Positions 35,510 to 45,538 of a DNA stretch of 64,000 bases are shown here, one piece after another. Both the position numbers and the translations under genes were made by a program. Numbering within the stretch: position 1 is the stretch's first letter; every line of letters begins with the position of its first letter. Below the pieces are notes generated by a model, which saw only the letters and a list, made by a program, of their open reading frames with translations, had not been told where the DNA came from and did not search any database. This DNA is from Herbinix hemicellulosilytica (GTDB taxonomy: Bacteria > Bacillota > Clostridia > Lachnospirales > Lachnospiraceae): the NCBI RefSeq assembly GCF_002904165.1, contig NZ_CVTD020000026.1:62001-126000 (forward strand), given 5' to 3'.

Positions 35510-37588
35510 TCAAAGTTTTATAAAATTATACGGTAGTCCCATCTTTTGAAGAAGAATCTTTTCTCTCATCTGGCAGCTAAAAATAAGCACCTGTCTGCGG
35601 CCACCTATTTTTTCTAGGGTAGCCCTTAATCTGTTATCGTCATACAGGACAAAACTGTCGTCCAAAATAAGAGGCATATTGTCACCGCCAAAAAGCAGGT
35701 CGGCTACCGCAAGGCGAAGAGCAAAGTAAATCTGGTCTATTGTGCCTGCACTAAGCCTGTCAAGTTTATATAAATTATCTTGCCATGAAACCTGTATATT
35801 CAGTTCTTCATCTATTTTAATATCCTTATACTTTCCGTTTGTAACCTCACTTATAATACTGGCTACCGCCAAGTTCAGCTCTTTTCCGAAACTGTCATGA
35901 ATAGTTTCCGAAAGTCTGTTTATCGTATTAATGGCTAAATCAATGGCCGAAACTTCCGCTTCGGCTTCCTTTTTCCTTTGCAGCATTTCTTCATATTGTG
36001 CTTTATTTTTTAAAAGCAGAGTTTCATTATCCTCCATACTTGAAAGTTCCCAATTTATTTTCTCAATTTTAAGCTTAATGTCGCCCAGCTCGGCGTTAAG
36101 GCGGCTTATATTATTTTCTTTTTGTTTCTTTTTTTGGTTTATAATATCCTTTAGCCTTTGTATTTCCCGGTCAGTTAGTTCTTCCGCAGGAATAAAATTT
36201 CTCATATAAAGCATAATTGCATCATGCAGTTCATCACAATTATCTTCAAGGGATTTTGCCCGTTCAAGCATATTATCCAGGGCCTTTTTGCCATGTTCCA
36301 AAGAAACGGTAAGCTCCAAATATTCCTCATGTTTTTTGGCAAGTTCCGAAAGTGAAGAAACCCGGTACTTATCAAATATCTGCTTAAGTTGCTTTTCGGC
36401 ATTGGAGTTATGTTCCTTTAATTCTTTTATTTTTAAATCCCCGCTGTCCTTATTGATATTTTTATTGTTAATAAAAATTACTCCTCCTATACCGAGCAAA
36501 ACCGCTAGTACCGCAGTTAAAGCCGCAAACGACCGGGTAATTACGTAAGCAGCCAGGCTTAAAATAACCGAACCCAATGCATATGTAAACGCTTTCTTTC
36601 TGCCGTTTATAATTTTATCTTCTTTTACTTTATAGACATTATGAATCTCTTCCATGTAACGGGACAGGTCCATATCCAGCCGCCTGGCTTCGTTAAGATC
36701 GTTTCTTAAGGTTGAAGCTTGCGATGCTTTATGTTGTAACCCTTCTATTTCTGACCGTAGCTTTTCGATTTGAACTTTCAGGCGGTCATATTCTTTTGTA
36801 TATTCCTTATATCTTATGAACCTTTCAATTATTGCCGGAAGCTCATCCATAAGTTTTGCTTCTTTTTGAAAATCATATGAATTAAGTAATTCCAGTTCCT
36901 TTATTATCCTGTCTTTTTCTGCTTCCAGCCCTTTTAACTCTTCGGTCAGTAAATTTATTTTTTCTTCCGCCTCTTCCCCCTCTTTAATTTTTTCGGCAAG
37001 CTCTTTAAGCTTAAGTTCATATGGTACGGACTCCAGGGCCTTTTTCTTTTGCTTTAAAAGCTCGGTTGCTTTAACTACATTCACTTCTTTGCTTTTTGAT
37101 ATGGATAAGTTGGTTATATAATTTTTTATCTGGGCAGCCAACTCGGCATCGGTGCGGGCTTTTAACTGCCCTATGCTTACCGTGTTTCGAAAAGCCGCCT
37201 CACTTAACCCCGGTATAAGCTCACCGATATGGCCTTCTTTAAGTTTAATTTCCCTCCCTGTTTCTAAATCTGTAACGGTAAAACAACGGTCGTTTGCGTG
37301 AAAGCTCCTAATCAGGCGATAATGTTTATCCCCCACCAAAATGTCCATCTGTCCACCGTATGCACCGGGATAATTCCAGGGCAGATATCTGGTGTATATA
37401 TCATCTTTTGAAGCCGCGCCTCTTCCTCTAAGTCTTTCAATACCAAACAACATTCCCTTGATAAATGCATGCAGGGTGGATTTGCCAGCCTCATTTTCTC
37501 CGTATATTATATTTATTCCCGGCTTTAAAATTATTTCCCGTCCGGAAAACTTTCCGAAATAATCAAGTTTTAACCTGGTTATAAGCAC
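35510..37588 (-). CDS. SbcC/Rad50-like ATPase with membrane hairpin (YhaN-like)
   Basis: 692 residues. Walker A GENEAGKST at 30-38 follows FGKFSG. Coiled coils run about 175-320 and 385-570, with the ABC-type head LDRLSAGTIDQIYFALRLAVADLL and Walker B PLILDDSF at the C-terminus. Between the coils two hydrophobic segments (about 333-373) form a membrane hairpin in place of the zinc hook. This is the YhaN arrangement, a partner of the YhaO nuclease encoded just upstream (66 bases). Together they should act on DNA ends or structures at the membrane. In B. subtilis yhaO and yhaN also pair up. Confidence 0.88.
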   Translation of the reverse strand: MLITRLKLDYFGKFSGREIILKPGINIIYGENEAGKSTLHAFIKGMLFGIERLRGRGAASKDDIYTRYLPWNYPGAYGGQMDILVGDKHYRLIRSFHANDRCFTVTDLETGREIKLKEGHIGELIPGLSEAAFRNTVSIGQLKARTDAELAAQIKNYITNLSISKSKEVNVVKATELLKQKKKALESVPYELKLKELAEKIKEGEEAEEKINLLTEELKGLEAEKDRIIKELELLNSYDFQKEAKLMDELPAIIERFIRYKEYTKEYDRLKVQIEKLRSEIEGLQHKASQASTLRNDLNEARRLDMDLSRYMEEIHNVYKVKEDKIINGRKKAFTYALGSVILSLAAYVITRSFAALTAVLAVLLGIGGVIFINNKNINKDSGDLKIKELKEHNSNAEKQLKQIFDKYRVSSLSELAKKHEEYLELTVSLEHGKKALDNMLERAKSLEDNCDELHDAIMLYMRNFIPAEELTDREIQRLKDIINQKKKQKENNISRLNAELGDIKLKIEKINWELSSMEDNETLLLKNKAQYEEMLQRKKEAEAEVSAIDLAINTINRLSETIHDSFGKELNLAVASIISEVTNGKYKDIKIDEELNIQVSWQDNLYKLDRLSAGTIDQIYFALRLAVADLLFGGDNMPLILDDSFVLYDDNRLRATLEKIGGRRQVLIFSCQMREKILLQKMGLPYNFIKL

Positions 37589-37654
37589 TATTTTTCCCCC
37601 TTTTTGTGCCTTTCAGGGTCTAATTCCAAATCTATATTAAATAAATTCGAATAA

Positions 37655-38725
37655 CTAAATACCGTCTGTATCTCTTGCTCCGAGCAGGGCTTCTATTCCA
37701 TAATAAAGAGCCTTTCTTGCCGTTTCTTCCTGATTACTTTCTTTTATTTCTTTAATAAACATACCGATCAGGTTATCGGCATTTTCCAGATACAAAGCAT
37801 CAAAATCGTAATCCGGAACCGATTCGTCTGTAACTTCAAGAATATTACCTAAAGAATATATAGCATCTTTGTCAAACCGTATATTTTCATCCCTAAGACC
37901 TTTGATAAGAATTTGATATATATGCTGCTGCCCTTCTTCGGAAATTTTCTCTTTTATTAAATCTACTAAAGCCCCGTTTGTAGTTTGTGAAGACACCGTT
38001 ATATCAAATTTTTTATATTCCCGCAGAGAGCTTTTTATAAATCTAATTTCAGTCTGCTTCTTACCGTTCTTTTTGATTTCTCCAAGAATATACCCTCTTG
38101 GTCCCGTCTCATTTTTATCAAGCGGCTCAAGGGAACCGGCATAGGCCATATTTTCGCTTATAATCTCAGGCTTATGAATATGCCCCAGGGCAATATAGTC
38201 AAAACCGGCATTAAGAAGCCTCTTTCTGTTTATTGGAATGTTCTTTTCGTCCCCTCCGTGGGCAATAAGGATATTTATTGAATCGCCCTTTGCCGGCTGT
38301 ACCGAATCATACAATGGGTCTGTTATATCCCTTTTTAAATAGCTAAAGCCGTATACAAAAGTATCGATATTGGAAAAATATACGGATTCTATCGTATCAT
38401 TAAGAAACATATATACTTTTTCATCCCAATTAAATCCCGCATAATGGGATCTGGGCCCAATGTAGTCATGGTTTCCTGCCATCAATACAACCCGGGCGGT
38501 TTCCAGTTTTGAAAAGCAGTAATTTACTTCCTTAAGCTCTCTTAACAATGGTTGCCTGTGAAACAAATCACCGGCAATAAGAAGGAGGTCAGCCTTTTCT
38601 CTGTTGCATACTTCTATAATATTTTTAAAACTATCCCATATTTCTCTTTGGCGTAAATCAGCCCAGGGCTTGTCCGAATCCGGCGTTGCCCCAAGATGTA
38701 CGTCCGCAATATGTACAAACTTCAT
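37655..38725 (-). CDS. Mre11/SbcD-like DNA exonuclease (YhaO-like)
   Basis: 356 residues. The calcineurin-type phosphoesterase motifs are complete: HIADVHLG, LLIAGDLFH, MAGNHDY, LIAHGG and LGHIHKP, which bind two Mn ions. Residues about 230-350 form the capping domain. It is the nuclease partner of the downstream SbcC-like ATPase. GGAGGGAG precedes the ATG at 38725. The two genes form an operon with no third member. Substrate is inferred from the family. Confidence 0.9.
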   Translation of the reverse strand: MKFVHIADVHLGATPDSDKPWADLRQREIWDSFKNIIEVCNREKADLLLIAGDLFHRQPLLRELKEVNYCFSKLETARVVLMAGNHDYIGPRSHYAGFNWDEKVYMFLNDTIESVYFSNIDTFVYGFSYLKRDITDPLYDSVQPAKGDSINILIAHGGDEKNIPINRKRLLNAGFDYIALGHIHKPEIISENMAYAGSLEPLDKNETGPRGYILGEIKKNGKKQTEIRFIKSSLREYKKFDITVSSQTTNGALVDLIKEKISEEGQQHIYQILIKGLRDENIRFDKDAIYSLGNILEVTDESVPDYDFDALYLENADNLIGMFIKEIKESNQEETARKALYYGIEALLGARDTDGI

Positions 38726-38942
38726 AAGCTCCCTCCTTTATATATTCCTGTGCCGTAACTTTATTGGTCCGATTATGTTAATAAATTCTCCCGATATGTT
38801 TAATTAATATTTCAAAATATCTTTTACCGAAATGATTAATTATATGTTTATAATTTAAATTATAACACAGCCTAAGAACAAACATCAAGGAAACCGCGAA
38901 CATTCATTCTGGCTGTTTAATACTTGTATTCAGTACTAATTC

Positions 38943-38971
38943 TTGACTTATGCGGCATATATCTGTATAAT
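38943..38971 (+). promoter_or_regulatory. promoter of the acetyltransferase gene
   Basis: TTGACT (38943-38948), 17 bases, TATAAT (38966-38971), about 30 bases before the ATG at 39000. It shows that the frame's earlier codons are not translated. Confidence 0.75.
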
Positions 38972-38999
38972 CTTCAAAAATATCCGGAAGGTGATTGCC

Positions 39000-39539
39000 A
39001 TGAAAACTATTGAAACCGAACGGCTTATATTAAGGCCTTTTACAGAAACGGACCTGGATGATTTATATGAGTATGCCCAAAGCCCAAATGTCGGACCGAA
39101 TGCGGGATGGAAGCCCCATGAAAGTCCGGATGAATCGAAAGCCATATTAAAGGATTTTATGGAAAATGACGAAGTATTGGCCATCGTATGGAAAGAAAAC
39201 AATAAAGTAATAGGCTCAATAGGCTTGCATAATGACGTTTTCAGGTCTATCGACAATGTCAAAATGATGGGATATGTACTGTCGGAAGACTATTGGGGCC
39301 GAGGTATTACAACAGAAGCAGCCAAAGCTGTTCTAAAATATGCCTTTACCGATTTAGGCCTATACATGGTTACGATCCGCCATTATCCTTTTAATATCAG
39401 ATCAAAAAGGGTCATTGAAAAATGCGGTTTTGCTTATGAAGGGACCTTAAGATATTGTGCCAGGATATATAACGGTAATATTTATGATGTGGTATGCTAC
39501 TCCATGACTAAAGAAGAATGGGAAAAATTATATGGCTGA
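39000..39539 (+). CDS. GNAT family N-acetyltransferase (RimJ/RimL type)
   Basis: 179 residues from the ATG at 39000, which has GGAAGGTG upstream. The earlier in-frame codons overlap the promoter. METERLILRPF-type start (here TIETERLILRPF), the acetyl-CoA pyrophosphate loop DYWGRGITTEAAKAVLKYAF, and N-x-R-S-K-R-V-I-E-K-C-G-F are those of the RimJ/RimL group. Such enzymes acetylate ribosomal protein N-termini, amino acids or antibiotics; the substrate cannot be told. It is a single gene. Confidence 0.88.
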   Translation: MKTIETERLILRPFTETDLDDLYEYAQSPNVGPNAGWKPHESPDESKAILKDFMENDEVLAIVWKENNKVIGSIGLHNDVFRSIDNVKMMGYVLSEDYWGRGITTEAAKAVLKYAFTDLGLYMVTIRHYPFNIRSKRVIEKCGFAYEGTLRYCARIYNGNIYDVVCYSMTKEEWEKLYG

Positions 39540-39581
39540 TATAACACAATACTTATACTTATATAAAAATATTAATATATT

Positions 39582-39626
39582 AAAAAAGGTACTGACAGAA
39601 TACCGATCTGGCCGTACCTTTTTCTA
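39582..39626. terminator. terminator between acetyltransferase and holin genes
   Basis: AAAAAGGTAC and GTACCTTTTT flank an inner loop; it works in both directions. Confidence 0.7.
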
Positions 39627-39723
39627 AATTTGATTAATCAACATAATACATTTTTTTCGGGTCTCCGTTATTAAATTGTAATATAATTCCGGGCTTTTAG
39701 GCCGACTCTTTTTAAACTAATAA

Positions 39724-40026
39724 TCAATTATTTTTACCTGCCGAAGTATTGGTGTCAGGCATACTTTCCTGTCCGTTATTTGGTATTAAATGCCTTATTA
39801 GTTCATGGGTGCCGGTTGAAGCAAGCCCGCTAGCAAGACCACCAAGCAAAATCTCCGGCGTAAACTGCCATCCGTTTATCCACAAGTTCAATATGACACC
39901 CGTAATACCCATTATAAGAGGTATGTATTTATTGGGTATAAAAGAAATACTGTGCTTTATAATATATCCTAAGCATAAACAAATTCCCAGTACCACCAAT
40001 ACTACATATCTTGCCAAAAACTCCAT
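39724..40026 (-). CDS. isolated phage-type holin (Hol44-like)
   Basis: 100 residues. A first membrane segment (about 8-25), a second (about 33-52) and a Gly/Ala-rich third (IPLIMGITGVILNLWINGWQ and LLGGLASGLASTGTHELI) match the arrangement of the Hol44/superfamily V holins, including the conserved end SGLASTGTHE. The tail is hydrophilic. Holins let a phage endolysin cross the membrane. No other phage gene is near, so it may be a prophage relic or a domesticated gene for secretion or lysis. Confidence 0.65.
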   Translation of the reverse strand: MEFLARYVVLVVLGICLCLGYIIKHSISFIPNKYIPLIMGITGVILNLWINGWQFTPEILLGGLASGLASTGTHELIRHLIPNNGQESMPDTNTSAGKNN

Positions 40027-40191
40027 TCGGATACCCCCTTAAATTACAGTCCCAACAGGCTTTTACCTTGTCTATTAAATAGATATGCTTGTTTTCTTAT
40101 GCAAATACCAATATTATCTAATATTTGCTTGACATAGTAAATTGTTGATGGTAACTTACATATATACCTTATTTAAGTAGATAGGGAGAAC

Positions 40192-40854
40192 ATGATGAGC
40201 TACTTAAAAAGCATACAATATATAGAAAGCAAACATCAGCTAAAAGGGGAATATGAAAAAGCTTTCATGTCTATAGAAAAGTTTTATGTTAATAGCTATC
40301 CAAGACAAAGCATAGATGTTCAAATAGCTCTGCACCGAATTCTTGATAATTTTCTTGCTGCACAAAAGGAAGGCAAACCCTTAACAGAAGTGATCGGTTC
40401 CGATATAAAAAAATATGCCCTTAAAATGATTGACACAGGCAGCAAAGTCAAAAAGTTGGTATCATATATTGCTGCGCTTTTATGGCTTGCTTTATTTTTA
40501 ATATTTATAGATAACATGCCAAATGAAATCCATAAAGGAGCTCCTTTGCCTTTTATCGTAAATCAGTTAATTATTCCTTTATCGGTTTTATTAACTGAAT
40601 TTATACGTGGCTTATGTAAAAGATACTTCTTTTTTAAGCCGGATATATACAGATATTTAAACTTTATGCTAACTTTCCTGTTAACTCTCCTGATAATTTT
40701 TCGTGAACATATACCCTACGGCAGCGTAACATTGGTCCAAATTCCTTTTTCAGTGTTTATAACCCTATTCGTTGCTTCAACAATATTTATTATAGTGGCA
40801 TTATGTATTTCAATTATAAAGACTAAATTAAAAAAACGTTATCTTTCAGTGTAA
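40192..40854 (+). CDS. DUF1048-like protein with four membrane helices
   Basis: 220 residues. The first about 80 are soluble and helical, ending in FLAAQKEGKPLTEVIGSDIKKYALKMI, which resembles the DUF1048 end (G-x-D at the domain border). The rest holds four hydrophobic segments (about 88-105, 121-140, 152-170, 182-205). Such proteins often accompany PadR regulators, but none is here. GGGAG lies before the ATG. Function unknown. Confidence 0.6.
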   Translation: MMSYLKSIQYIESKHQLKGEYEKAFMSIEKFYVNSYPRQSIDVQIALHRILDNFLAAQKEGKPLTEVIGSDIKKYALKMIDTGSKVKKLVSYIAALLWLALFLIFIDNMPNEIHKGAPLPFIVNQLIIPLSVLLTEFIRGLCKRYFFFKPDIYRYLNFMLTFLLTLLIIFREHIPYGSVTLVQIPFSVFITLFVASTIFIIVALCISIIKTKLKKRYLSV

Positions 40855-41011
40855 AAATGTAAACCGGCAGATAAACCGAAAATTAACACAGGTTAAAATT
40901 CCCCTTCGGTATACATATATGAATTTTGTACCATGCAGGGTTTATTTTGACAGTGTTATCTATATGCAATATAATTTACTTATTAAATCAGCCTGATGAA
41001 AGGAGACTGTT

Positions 41012-41770
41012 ATGAAAAAATTTATTTCATTCATTTTGATTCTTGCCTTGTGCATTCCTCTTATAAGTCCTGCAACCGCATCCGCAGCCACAACAATTAA
41101 ACTGAATAAAACCAAACTTGAACTGCATGAAGGCGAATCCTATACCTTAAAATTAAAAGGCGCATCGGGAACCGTAAAATGGTCTAGCAGCAAAAAATCG
41201 GTTGCCACTGTGTCATCAAAAGGGAAAGTAAAGGCGGTAAAGGAAGGAAAAGCCACCATTATAGCTACATACAAAAATAAGACATACAAATGCAATGTAA
41301 CCGTTATAAGCGGTAAAAAAGCCGATATAATTTTTACCGCATTTTTAACGGAAGATATGTCCTTAGAGGATTACGCAAAAACTTTCTATGGTGACAATCT
41401 GAAAATTTTAAATATAAAAGAATACGATGACGAACATATTGCGGTAACCATATACGAAACCGACAGACTTGAAATGGTCAAAGAAATTAAAAATAATTAT
41501 AAAGATTATGCTATATCCCTCATAGCAGATGATAATCTTAAAGGTATTTTTACCGATGTAAAAACCGATAAACTGTTTAAAAATATCAAATTATATACTG
41601 ACAAAGATGTTTTTGAAAGTTCTCCACTAGCACCTTTATTTGCCGTTATTTATTTCGGATTGGCAAGCGACACCATACAGGCCATTAACCTGATAGATCC
41701 GGAAGACAGAATATGCAATATTACTATTATCGACAATGCTACCGGTGAAATTTTGCTTAGCATTGACTAA
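41012..41770 (+). CDS. secreted protein with one bacterial Ig-like (Big_2) domain
   Basis: 252 residues. A signal peptide with cleavage after ASA (about residue 25). Residues about 28-100 are a Big_2 domain (LNKTKLELHEGESYTLKLKG, KWSSSKKSVATVS, G-K-V-K-A-V-K-E-G-K-A-T-I-I-A). The C-terminal about 145 residues have no family I recognise. Such proteins bind surfaces or sugars outside the cell. GGAGACTG precedes the ATG. Single gene. Confidence 0.8.
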   Translation: MKKFISFILILALCIPLISPATASAATTIKLNKTKLELHEGESYTLKLKGASGTVKWSSSKKSVATVSSKGKVKAVKEGKATIIATYKNKTYKCNVTVISGKKADIIFTAFLTEDMSLEDYAKTFYGDNLKILNIKEYDDEHIAVTIYETDRLEMVKEIKNNYKDYAISLIADDNLKGIFTDVKTDKLFKNIKLYTDKDVFESSPLAPLFAVIYFGLASDTIQAINLIDPEDRICNITIIDNATGEILLSID

Positions 41771-41805
41771 GCCTTATTATTAGTAAATCAAGATCTCTCG
41801 TAAAG

Positions 41806-41858
41806 TGTGAACTGCATTTCCTTGTTTTTTAACATTGGTGTGCAGTTCACATTTAATT
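41806..41858 (+). terminator. terminator-like hairpin after the Ig-like gene
   Basis: TGTGAACTGCA and TGCAGTTCACA pair around a loop of about 24 bases, followed by a T-rich run. The 41771-42048 gap otherwise holds this, a TTGACA at 41932 and the riboswitch. Confidence 0.6.
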
Positions 41859-41999
41859 TTGTATAACATTACTTATAAGTTTTAGAATCGGTCCTGTTTT
41901 AACAAAAATTAGCCTTTATTATGTCTGTTGTTTGACAGATGTCAAGATTCCTTAAATTATACCTTTACAAAATACTTAATTAATTTTATTATACTATTT

Positions 42000-42041
42000 G
42001 TCAGTTCGAGACCTTCCTGACGTAAAACAAAACTAAAGGAG
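42000..42041 (+). promoter_or_regulatory. preQ1-I riboswitch controlling queT
   Basis: P1 is GTCAG/CTGAC (42000-42004, 42017-42021). The loop carries CCTT, which pairs with AAGG of the ribosome site (42012-42015 with 42036-42039) to form the P2 pseudoknot. The tail ACAAAACTAAAGGAG is the A-rich strand that lies in the minor groove. Ligand binding would hide the AAAGGAG ribosome site of queT, a translational off switch. Confidence 0.75.
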
Positions 42042-42048
42042 AATTAAT

Positions 42049-42531
42049 ATGAACAAGAAAACTTTGTACTTAACACAGGCAGCCGTAATTGCCGCAATTT
42101 ACACCGTATTGGTCTTTGTATTTCAGTATTCCAGTTTCGGGCCGATACAATTTCGTATAGCAGAAGCGCTTACGGTTCTTCCCTACTTTACCCCTGCTGC
42201 CATACCGGGCGTTACCATTGGGTGTTTATTAAGCAATATCCTTTTTAGAGCGGATATCCTGGATATTATTTTCGGAACCCTGGCAACCCTAATAGCAGCC
42301 ATACTTTCTTATGTATTAAGGTTCAATAAATACCTGGTTCCTATTCCCCCTATAGTGGTAAATGCCATAGTTGTTCCCTTTGTATTAAAGTATGCATATT
42401 TCGAAGCTGATCCCATCCCTCTTATGATGTGTACCGTGGGATTAGGCCAGTTGGTTTCTGCAGGGATAATAGGAATGATTTTATTGTTTGCTTTGGAAAA
42501 AGTAAGATATGTAATCTTTAAAAACAATTAA
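42049..42531 (+). CDS. queT: queuosine-precursor transporter subunit QueT (ECF S component)
   Basis: 160 residues, with five or six hydrophobic segments and the QueT features (A-A-I-Y-T-V-L start, F-R-I-A-E-A-L-T-V-L-P-Y-F, and the ending I-M-A type helix). The family is the substrate-specific S component of an energy-coupling-factor transporter for preQ1 or a related queuine precursor; the shared EcfA/T module is not in this window. The preQ1-I aptamer in the leader supports the substrate. Confidence 0.9.
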   Translation: MNKKTLYLTQAAVIAAIYTVLVFVFQYSSFGPIQFRIAEALTVLPYFTPAAIPGVTIGCLLSNILFRADILDIIFGTLATLIAAILSYVLRFNKYLVPIPPIVVNAIVVPFVLKYAYFEADPIPLMMCTVGLGQLVSAGIIGMILLFALEKVRYVIFKNN

Positions 42532-42633
42532 TTAGAGCCTAATGCTATAGGCCGTTTGGCATATATTATTAACTTTTAATCTGTTAAAATGAGTTTATAT
42601 TCTTAAATACTTACTGCTTATCAGTAAAAATAA

Positions 42634-42698
42634 TGCCGTGACCGGATGTTATTGCCTGACTCTATGTCATACTTTAACTCCCGTCACGGCAGTTTTTT
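42634..42698 (+). terminator. terminator after queT
   Basis: TGCCGTGAC and GTCACGGCA flank an unstructured loop, followed by six T. The 42532-42942 gap holds only this and a weak TATAAT-like region before the HAD gene. Confidence 0.8.
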
Positions 42699-42942
42699 AT
42701 ATGTCTTTCAATGTCTACCGGTTATTTATTGATTCATTTGATATTTTGACTTCACCCATATGTTTTAACGTCAAAAGCAAATCTTAAATTATATGGCAAA
42801 GGATTCTCCAAATCCTTGGTGATTTGCAGGATATAAGGCTTTATGTTATAATTACCTCAATTTTTATAAAATTATTTGAATTTTTCAGTTAATTAACCGG
42901 CAGTTTTAACATACCTTTAATTAAAGGGGGAAGATAATATTT

Positions 42943-43707
42943 ATGGGCGTATATAAAAATATAAACAACCTTACCATGCCAAAGATGATTATATTTGACT
43001 ATGGGCATACCCTCATTTATGAACAGGCTTTTGACAGCATAAAGGGAACCCAGGCTGTTATGGCCCACGCCATAAAAAACCCAAAAAACCTAACCGTATC
43101 GGAAGTAAACGAATTTGCCCGCAAATTGTATAGAGATCTCATCGGTTTTTCAAAAGAGCGTGATATAGAAATCTACAATCAGAAGTATCAAAATTTAGTT
43201 TATGAATATCTGGAAATCGAACTGGCCTTATCACCGAAAGAAACGGAAAAAATTTATTGGGATAATTCATCTCCCGGTGTTATAATGCCTTATATAGACG
43301 AAGTTATAACTTATATAAATAAAAGAGGCATCAGAAGCGGTGTTATAAGCAATATCTCATTTTCTGGAGATACTCTTGCCGAAAGGATTAACCGCCTGAT
43401 ACCCCATAATAAATTTGAATTTATTATAGCTTCCAGTGAATACGTTTACCGCAAACCCAACAGGCTGCTTTTTGAGCTTGCCTTAAAAAAAGCCGGTTTA
43501 AAGCCGCAGGAAGTTTGGTTTTGCGGTGACAATATACGGGCCGATATTATAGGAGCTTCAAATGTCGGCATGTTTCCTGTATGGTATGAAAGCAGCCTTG
43601 AATGTTTTTATTTGAACAAGACAGACAACATCCCACCCGATTGTGACTATTTGCATATAACCGATTGGAGAGAACTTATACAGGTTCTTGAACAACTGAA
43701 GCCTTAA
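42943..43707 (+). CDS. HAD superfamily hydrolase
   Basis: 254 residues. Motif I is FDYGHTL; the nucleophile Asp is present, but the second Asp is replaced by Gly, as in many YjjG-like members. Motif II is in VISNIS, motif III a Lys in YRKPN, and motif IV GDNIRADIIGA. These enzymes are mostly phosphatases of small phosphorylated molecules. It is transcribed alone and no substrate can be inferred from context. Confidence 0.85.
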   Translation: MGVYKNINNLTMPKMIIFDYGHTLIYEQAFDSIKGTQAVMAHAIKNPKNLTVSEVNEFARKLYRDLIGFSKERDIEIYNQKYQNLVYEYLEIELALSPKETEKIYWDNSSPGVIMPYIDEVITYINKRGIRSGVISNISFSGDTLAERINRLIPHNKFEFIIASSEYVYRKPNRLLFELALKKAGLKPQEVWFCGDNIRADIIGASNVGMFPVWYESSLECFYLNKTDNIPPDCDYLHITDWRELIQVLEQLKP

Positions 43708-43867
43708 ATATCTTTCTAAAATTATAATAGGAATAAAAATTACACTTATAATAATTTTTAATACATAACCTTAATGTTTATTAGCTGTATGTGCGCGCTG
43801 TAACCTAAATCTCATATTCTTTAAAACGTTTATTTTAATATTTATATTTTAATATTTTAAGTAAATC

Positions 43868-43906
43868 AAAAAGGGAAGGTATATCTATAAAGGAACCTTC
43901 CCTATA
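43868..43906 (-). terminator. terminator of asnS
   Basis: Minus strand AGGGAAGGT and ACCTTCCCTTTTTG, about 115 bases after the stop codon. Confidence 0.75.
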
Positions 43907-44020
43907 TATTATTTAATTTAAAATTGTATTATATTGATGTAATATTGCTGTATTTTAAATAAAAATAACTATTCTATATCTTATCTGTTTAGTACGACGC
44001 TGACTACGGAAAAATCTTGA

Positions 44021-45412
44021 TTATAATTCACAGTGGTTTACGGTTCTGGGGAACGGTATTACGTCACGGATATTGCTCATACCGGTCAGATACATGACAC
44101 AACGTTCAAATCCGAGGCCAAATCCCGAATGCCTTACCGAACCGAACTTCCTTAAGTCAAGATAGAATTCATAGTCTTCTCTGCTTAATCCCATTTCATC
44201 CATGCGTTTAAGAAGCTTTTCATAATCGTCTTCTCTCTGGCTTCCACCTATGATTTCACCGATGCCGGGAACTAAAAGGTCCATAGCAGCCACGGTCTTG
44301 TTGTCCTCATTCAGTTTCATATAGAAAGCCTTTATATCCTTAGGATAGTCGGTTACAAAAACAGGTTTTTTAAATACCTGTTCAGTAAGGTAACGTTCAT
44401 GTTCAGTCTGCAGGTCACAGCCCCAGAAAACTTTATAATCAAAATTATCATTGTTTTTCTTTAATATTTCGATAGCATCGGTATATGTCACATGAGCAAA
44501 TTCGGAATTTACTACATTATTAAGCCTGTCCAGCAAGCCGTTATCAATAAACTGGTTAAAGAACTCCATTTCCTTAGGTGCATTCTCAAGCACATAGTTA
44601 ATAATATATTTAAGCATATCCTCAGCCAGTCTCATGTTATCGTTCAAATCGGCAAAGGCCACTTCAGGTTCAATCATCCAAAATTCTGCCGCATGGCGGG
44701 TTGTATTGGAATTCTCGGCACGGAAAGTAGGCCCGAAAGTATAGATCTTTTTGAAGGCCAAAGCATAAGTTTCACCGTTAAGCTGTCCGCTTACCGTAAG
44801 GTTCGTGGGTTTGCCGAAAAAGTCCTGAGAGTTGTCCACTTTGCCGTCCTCGGTAAGAGGCAGATTATCAAGATCCAAAGTGGTAACCCTGAACATTTCA
44901 CCTGCACCCTCGCAATCGCTGCCGGTTATAATAGGGGTATGCACATATACAAAGCCTCTTTCCTGGAAAAACTTATGAATGGCATAGGATAGCAAAGAAC
45001 GCACACGAAATACGGCCTGGAAGGTATTTGTCCTGGGTCTTAAATGGGTGATGGTCCTTAAAAATTCCAAGGAGTGCTTTTTCTTCTGTAGAGGATAATC
45101 GGGAGACGAATAACCTTCGATAATTACTTCCTCTGCCTGAATTTCAAAAGGTTGCTTCGCCTGGGGAGTTTCCACAAGCTGTCCGGTTACTATAATCGAA
45201 GAGCCCACATTTAATTTTGAAATCTCGGCAAAATTATTTAAATTATCGTGATATACTACCTGCAGCGTTTCAAAACAAGTTCCGTCATGCAGTACAATGA
45301 ATCCGAAAGATTTGGAATCTCTGACGCTGCGTATCCAGCCTCCGACTGTTATTCTTTTGCCGATATACTCTTCTTTATTACGGTATAATTCCCTGACTTC
45401 TACTAATTCCAT
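44021..45412 (-). CDS. asnS: asparaginyl-tRNA synthetase
   Basis: 463 residues from the ATG at 45412; AGGAG lies 7 bases before it. A TTG two codons earlier is less likely. An OB-fold anticodon domain ([23 protein letters not shown]) is followed by the class II core: [38 protein letters not shown] (motif 2), and the C-terminal [15 protein letters not shown] (motif 3). AsnS rather than AspRS by these blocks. Charges tRNA-Asn in the cytoplasm. No T-box is seen upstream. Confidence 0.95.
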   Translation of the reverse strand: MELVEVRELYRNKEEYIGKRITVGGWIRSVRDSKSFGFIVLHDGTCFETLQVVYHDNLNNFAEISKLNVGSSIIVTGQLVETPQAKQPFEIQAEEVIIEGYSSPDYPLQKKKHSLEFLRTITHLRPRTNTFQAVFRVRSLLSYAIHKFFQERGFVYVHTPIITGSDCEGAGEMFRVTTLDLDNLPLTEDGKVDNSQDFFGKPTNLTVSGQLNGETYALAFKKIYTFGPTFRAENSNTTRHAAEFWMIEPEVAFADLNDNMRLAEDMLKYIINYVLENAPKEMEFFNQFIDNGLLDRLNNVVNSEFAHVTYTDAIEILKKNNDNFDYKVFWGCDLQTEHERYLTEQVFKKPVFVTDYPKDIKAFYMKLNEDNKTVAAMDLLVPGIGEIIGGSQREDDYEKLLKRMDEMGLSREDYEFYLDLRKFGSVRHSGFGLGFERCVMYLTGMSNIRDVIPFPRTVNHCEL

Positions 45413-45538
45413 AGTCAAACTCCTTTTTACTTAAGATTTTTATATAATAGCTTAAATTGCCAATTCCAATCTGCTTATCCTGATATTATAACATAAGATT
45501 TCAAGATTACAAGCAATTCTTAAGTTTCAAATTCAGGT

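Noticed and set aside
39724-40026. Prophage remnant around the holin
   Set aside because: No integrase, endolysin, tail or repeat sequence on either side; only the holin-like gene is supported.
45413-45538. T-box for asnS
   Set aside because: The 126-base upstream stretch is too short and has no T-box core or terminator.
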